Below are positions 3,846 to 6,519 of a stretch of 6,519 nt of DNA, in pieces (the stretch's first letter is position 1; every line of letters starts with the position of its first letter). This stretch comes from Lachnospiraceae bacterium (lineage in GTDB: Bacteria > Bacillota > Clostridia > Lachnospirales > Lachnospiraceae), in the NCBI GenBank assembly GCA_009787745.1, contig WQST01000136.1, positions 1 to 6,519 of the forward strand, given 5' to 3'. The position numbers and the translations under genes were made by a program. The notes under the pieces are model-generated. The model made no database searches and was not told where the DNA came from. It saw only the letters and a list, made by a program, of their open reading frames with translations.

Positions 3846-6519
3846 TTAGGTCGTTTTAAGTTCCGGCATTTTCTCTCTTTTCAAGAAGAAAATCATTGAT
3901 AAACAAGCCAAACCTATCGCTAAGAACCACTTCGGATGAACTCCGTCACCTGTTTTGGGGGTATTATCCATTGTACCAAAGGTCAAATTATCCAAGTCAG
4001 CATAAATCACATAAGGTGAAAAGTGAGTTGCTGTAAATGTCACACAAGGTACACCATCAATCGTTGAGAATCGTGGATTTAAGTGTTCTAATGTACCGCC
4101 TTCCGCCGACGCAACACGGTTCGATGCACCATAAGGAATCTGATCGGATGGAAGCGGCATCGTTATGCTTATCGATAATCCGGAAGTATCGGTTATCTTA
4201 TATGTTCCTGTCGCATCGTATAATGATATATCCATCGGGAAATATCTGATTCTGTCAAGATTACCAAACTGCTTTTGCAGTGCTTCAATTACATACGCTG
4301 TGGCGGCCGCGTCTTCACTTATTTTAACAACATAATTATCAAGTGACCCGCTAACTGACGCCGAAGCTAACTCACGATTAGGGATTCCGGGTTTCGTAAT
4401 TTCTACTGTTGCATTAGTCCGTCCCGTAGTACTGCTTCCGCTGCCGCCTGTACCAAGGCTTGTGCTTCCGCCGCCTGAACCGCCGCCGCTTGCATTGTTA
4501 GCCGCACTGCCTCCTCCTGTCGTCGATGTTAAGCCGTTTTTATATGTTGCCGTAACGGCTACATTATTCCCGGGCATTGTGAATACTGTCACAGGGCTGT
4601 TGGCATCAAGGAAACCGACTCCCGTTGAAGCCGTCGTCCATTTATCAAATACTTTTCCGTCAGTTCCTGCAAATGCGCCGATTGTGACAACTGTTCCCGG
4701 TACATAACGGCCGCTGCCGCTGCCGCCTGAGACCGATACGGTGAAGGTTCCTGCTTCGTCGTCGGTGCTTGAGGTACCGGGGCCTGTGTTGCCGCCTGAT
4801 CCGCTAGTACTTCTGTAATGAGCAAGTAAAGTTACATTATCTTGAATGTTTTTCCACGCATCAGCCGGCACCCATCCGACAAATGTGTATCCCCGATGCG
4901 TTGCATTAGCAGGTACTACCGCATCCTTGCCGATATCAACATTTTGGGTACTGACCACTTCGTTTGATATCGGATCATAGAAGGTTACTGTACGAACTCC
5001 CGTTTCAAGAACGGATTTATACAATGTATAAAAATTAGTTGATTCCGTTACAGTTTTGCGGTCGGGCGTCCAACCATTTGCTAAATATCCGGGGTAGTGA
5101 GAAGGATCATCACCCGGATGCGGCGGGAATGTAACCATTACCTCTTTACCCGGTTCATCCTCGGGAATGCTTAAATCCAGACTTTCAATGATTTCTCCAT
5201 TAACCGTATCAACGAAAGTAACCTTATAACCGCGCAGCAAGATAACTCTGATATTATAGTAATCACCGTAGCGGTGAGCGGATGTATCTTCATATGTCTG
5301 AATTGTATTACTTTTTACATGTTCAAAAGCATCGGTCGCTATTTGTACTTCCTTACCCGGAATAAAAACTGTAATATTCTTGTTACCGCCGAAAGCCAAC
5401 TTATTAATTTGGTTTACGGACACAGGTAAGTCAACATAGCTTAATTTATCGCAATCATTAAAACAATTATCAGGAATAGTGGTTAATTGCGTCGCCTTCT
5501 TAAGATCAACTCCTGTTATAAAATCACAATCCTCAAAAGCACTGACATCAATATAACTCACTAATGGCAATAACGTATCCGTTGCGGAACTTATCGTACT
5601 TTCTTTGCCATTATTCAGCGCGCCGATTTGATTAATATATTTGTTCCAATTAAGACTATCGTCACCACGCGCACCCAGAACCTGCTCTAAGCTATAACTT
5701 CCGTCTTCTCTTAGCTTAAATCCGCCGCTCGGTAACGGAATTTTATTATTATCTTTATCACGGTCATATTTGGAGTAAATTATTCCGCTTTCAACAATAT
5801 AATTATCATTTCCTGCAACCGTCGTCATTGATGATGCACCGCGGAAAGGAGCTGTACCGATATCTGTCATCGCATCGCCAAGAACCACATATTCAAGCTT
5901 TTCACAGCTATCAAAAGCATAATCAGGCAGTTTTTTTACTGTACTCATATGAACCGTTATTATTTGATCGTTACCCTTAATTTGTACTTCTTTATCGCTA
6001 TTATCATTATAACAACCGCTGAATAATCCGCCGACTACCACTTTCTCATAATCAGGGCATGAACTTCCGGGAATATGAGCAGGTATATGAGTACATGTGC
6101 AATTACATGAATTATTCATCAGCATATTCATTTCCGATTTATGAATATAAGAGGTGCATTTATTGGCATGATTCGGATCATTTTCATTACATGTTGTCGT
6201 ATTGAAATAAACACTATGATTAGCAACATTACTATTCAAACTACCCATACTGTTTGGTGCGAAATAAGACTTCGCGTCGATCGAAGTAATGCCCGCAGGA
6301 ATGATAATGTTTTGTGTGGCGAATATCATCTGGCTTTCGGTTAGGGTCAGTATCTCCCATGGGTTTGGCGCGGGATTAAAATAATTATCAATTATACTGT
6401 AATCATTAACTCCATTACTTGGGGACGGTTTTGATTTACCATAATATGATTTTATTCCATCAATTCCCCCTGCAGGATTAAGAACTATAGCGGGATCCGG
6501 TGTTCTTCTGCCATTTTCA
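3846..6519 (-). CDS. Large BspA-like LRR / InlB-repeat surface protein with sortase-type anchor (5' end outside window)
   Basis: A probable cell-wall-attached surface protein, perhaps an adhesin; the ligand is unknown. At least 890 codons are visible. The frame stays open from an internal Met at 6329 to the right edge and no signal peptide is seen, so the true start lies outside. Modules in order: leucine-rich repeats of the BspA/LRR_5 type at about 6330-5290 (for example LPDYAFDSCEKL, IPDNCFNDCDKLSYVDLP, INKLAFGGNKNITVFIP) with a cysteine-rich insertion at 6191-6012; two Listeria-Bacteroides/InlB B-type beta repeats at about 5228-5016 and 4994-4812 (second: RTVTFYDPISNEVV to GYTFVGW); a Gly/Ser linker; a divergent InlB repeat at 4751-4539 (VSVSGGSGSGRYVPGTVVTI to FTMPGNNVAVTATY); a Gly/Ser/Thr-rich spacer at about 4538-4419; a pre-anchor domain ending HFSPYVIYAD; and the sorting signal. 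It converges on the XRE gene and shares its terminator. Confidence 0.92.
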   Translation of the reverse strand, partial: ENGRRTPDPAIVLNPAGGIDGIKSYYGKSKPSPSNGVNDYSIIDNYFNPAPNPWEILTLTESQMIFATQNIIIPAGITSIDAKSYFAPNSMGSLNSNVANHSVYFNTTTCNENDPNHANKCTSYIHKSEMNMLMNNSCNCTCTHIPAHIPGSSCPDYEKVVVGGLFSGCYNDNSDKEVQIKGNDQIITVHMSTVKKLPDYAFDSCEKLEYVVLGDAMTDIGTAPFRGASSMTTVAGNDNYIVESGIIYSKYDRDKDNNKIPLPSGGFKLREDGSYSLEQVLGARGDDSLNWNKYINQIGALNNGKESTISSATDTLLPLVSYIDVSAFEDCDFITGVDLKKATQLTTIPDNCFNDCDKLSYVDLPVSVNQINKLAFGGNKNITVFIPGKEVQIATDAFEHVKSNTIQTYEDTSAHRYGDYYNIRVILLRGYKVTFVDTVNGEIIESLDLSIPEDEPGKEVMVTFPPHPGDDPSHYPGYLANGWTPDRKTVTESTNFYTLYKSVLETGVRTVTFYDPISNEVVSTQNVDIGKDAVVPANATHRGYTFVGWVPADAWKNIQDNVTLLAHYRSTSGSGGNTGPGTSSTDDEAGTFTVSVSGGSGSGRYVPGTVVTIGAFAGTDGKVFDKWTTASTGVGFLDANSPVTVFTMPGNNVAVTATYKNGLTSTTGGGSAANNASGGGSGGGSTSLGTGGSGSSTTGRTNATVEITKPGIPNRELASASVSGSLDNYVVKISEDAAATAYVIEALQKQFGNLDRIRYFPMDISLYDATGTYKITDTSGLSISITMPLPSDQIPYGASNRVASAEGGTLEHLNPRFSTIDGVPCVTFTATHFSPYVIYADLDNLTFGTMDNTPKTGDGVHPKWFLAIGLACLSMIFFLKREKMPELKTT
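3870..3965 (-). other. C-terminal cell-wall sorting signal, TPKTGD type
   Basis: This part of the surface protein encodes NTPKTGDGVHPK, then a hydrophobic span WFLAIGLACLSMIFFL, then a basic KREK tail: the three-part layout of sortase substrates. The pentapeptide is PKTG preceded by Thr rather than the classical LPxTG. Clostridial class B-like sortases accept (S/P)PxTG-type motifs, so a non-class-A sortase elsewhere in the genome is the likely partner (inference). Confidence 0.82.
4419..4538 (-). repeat. Low-complexity Gly/Ser/Thr-rich spacer
   Basis: About 40 codons of the surface protein are mainly Gly, Ser and Thr (GGGSAANNASGGGSGGGSTS and on), with runs of GCC/GCT/TCC triplets on the plus strand that are visibly richer in GC than the flanks. 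It separates the repeat modules from the pre-anchor domain and is probably a flexible, slippage-prone stalk. A shorter similar linker (SGSGGNTGPGTSS) occurs at about 4808-4762. Confidence 0.75.

Noticed and set aside
4462..4707. Plus-strand proline/leucine/alanine-rich frame
   Set aside because: It is antisense to the Gly/Ser-rich spacer; the apparent proline-rich protein arises from GGC/GGA codons read backwards.
4589..4825. Minus-strand frame of 78 codons rich in Ala, Gln and Pro
   Set aside because: It is an out-of-frame reading of the Gly/Ser-linker and beta-repeat part of the surface protein; its skewed composition follows from that low-complexity DNA.

Overview
The window looks like a chromosomal segment of a low-to-mid GC Gram-positive bacterium, most likely a member of Bacillota and probably of class Clostridia. 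The reasons are a Firmicute-type recG, strong AGGAGG-like ribosome binding sites, a short YtrA-type GntR regulator, a DUF1648 membrane protein, and a BspA-like leucine-rich-repeat surface protein ending in a PKTGD sorting signal. No rRNA, tRNA, CRISPR array or recognisable transposase is present.

Layout. Positions 1-1233 (minus) hold the first 411 codons of recG, cut by the window edge. Between recG and the next gene lies a compact unit on the minus strand: a near-consensus promoter (1411-1439), a short leader with a small hairpin, a possible 21-residue hydrophobic peptide frame and a strong intrinsic terminator (1297-1333). It could be a small RNA or peptide gene, or an attenuated leader of recG. 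Positions 1458-2974 (minus) hold a two-gene operon: a short GntR repressor followed, with an ATGA overlap, by an eight-helix DUF1648/DUF5808 membrane protein. Its promoter has two perfect consensus hexamers and lies in a perfect 22-bp inverted repeat (2981-3031), which strongly suggests autorepression.

Positions 3037-3182 form the leader region of a small XRE regulator (3183-3503, plus). This leader carries a short stretch resembling the 3' end of that same gene, a 9-bp direct repeat, and a short palindrome near the likely promoter. A 342-bp convergent gap (3504-3845) contains a 16-bp-stem bidirectional terminator and two mutually exclusive hairpins. From 3846 to the right edge (minus) runs a large surface protein whose reading frame stays open through the edge, so its true N-terminus is outside the window. 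It has leucine-rich repeats with an unusual cysteine-rich insertion, three beta-repeat modules of the Listeria-Bacteroides/InlB type, Gly/Ser linkers, a conserved pre-anchor domain, and a sortase-type tail.

How the genes work together. Only the GntR and DUF1648 genes are clearly one functional unit: a membrane protein co-expressed with its own repressor, an arrangement reminiscent of SdpR/SdpI immunity systems. The hydrophobic-peptide/terminator unit directly downstream makes a toxin-immunity link worth testing, but the sequence alone does not establish it.
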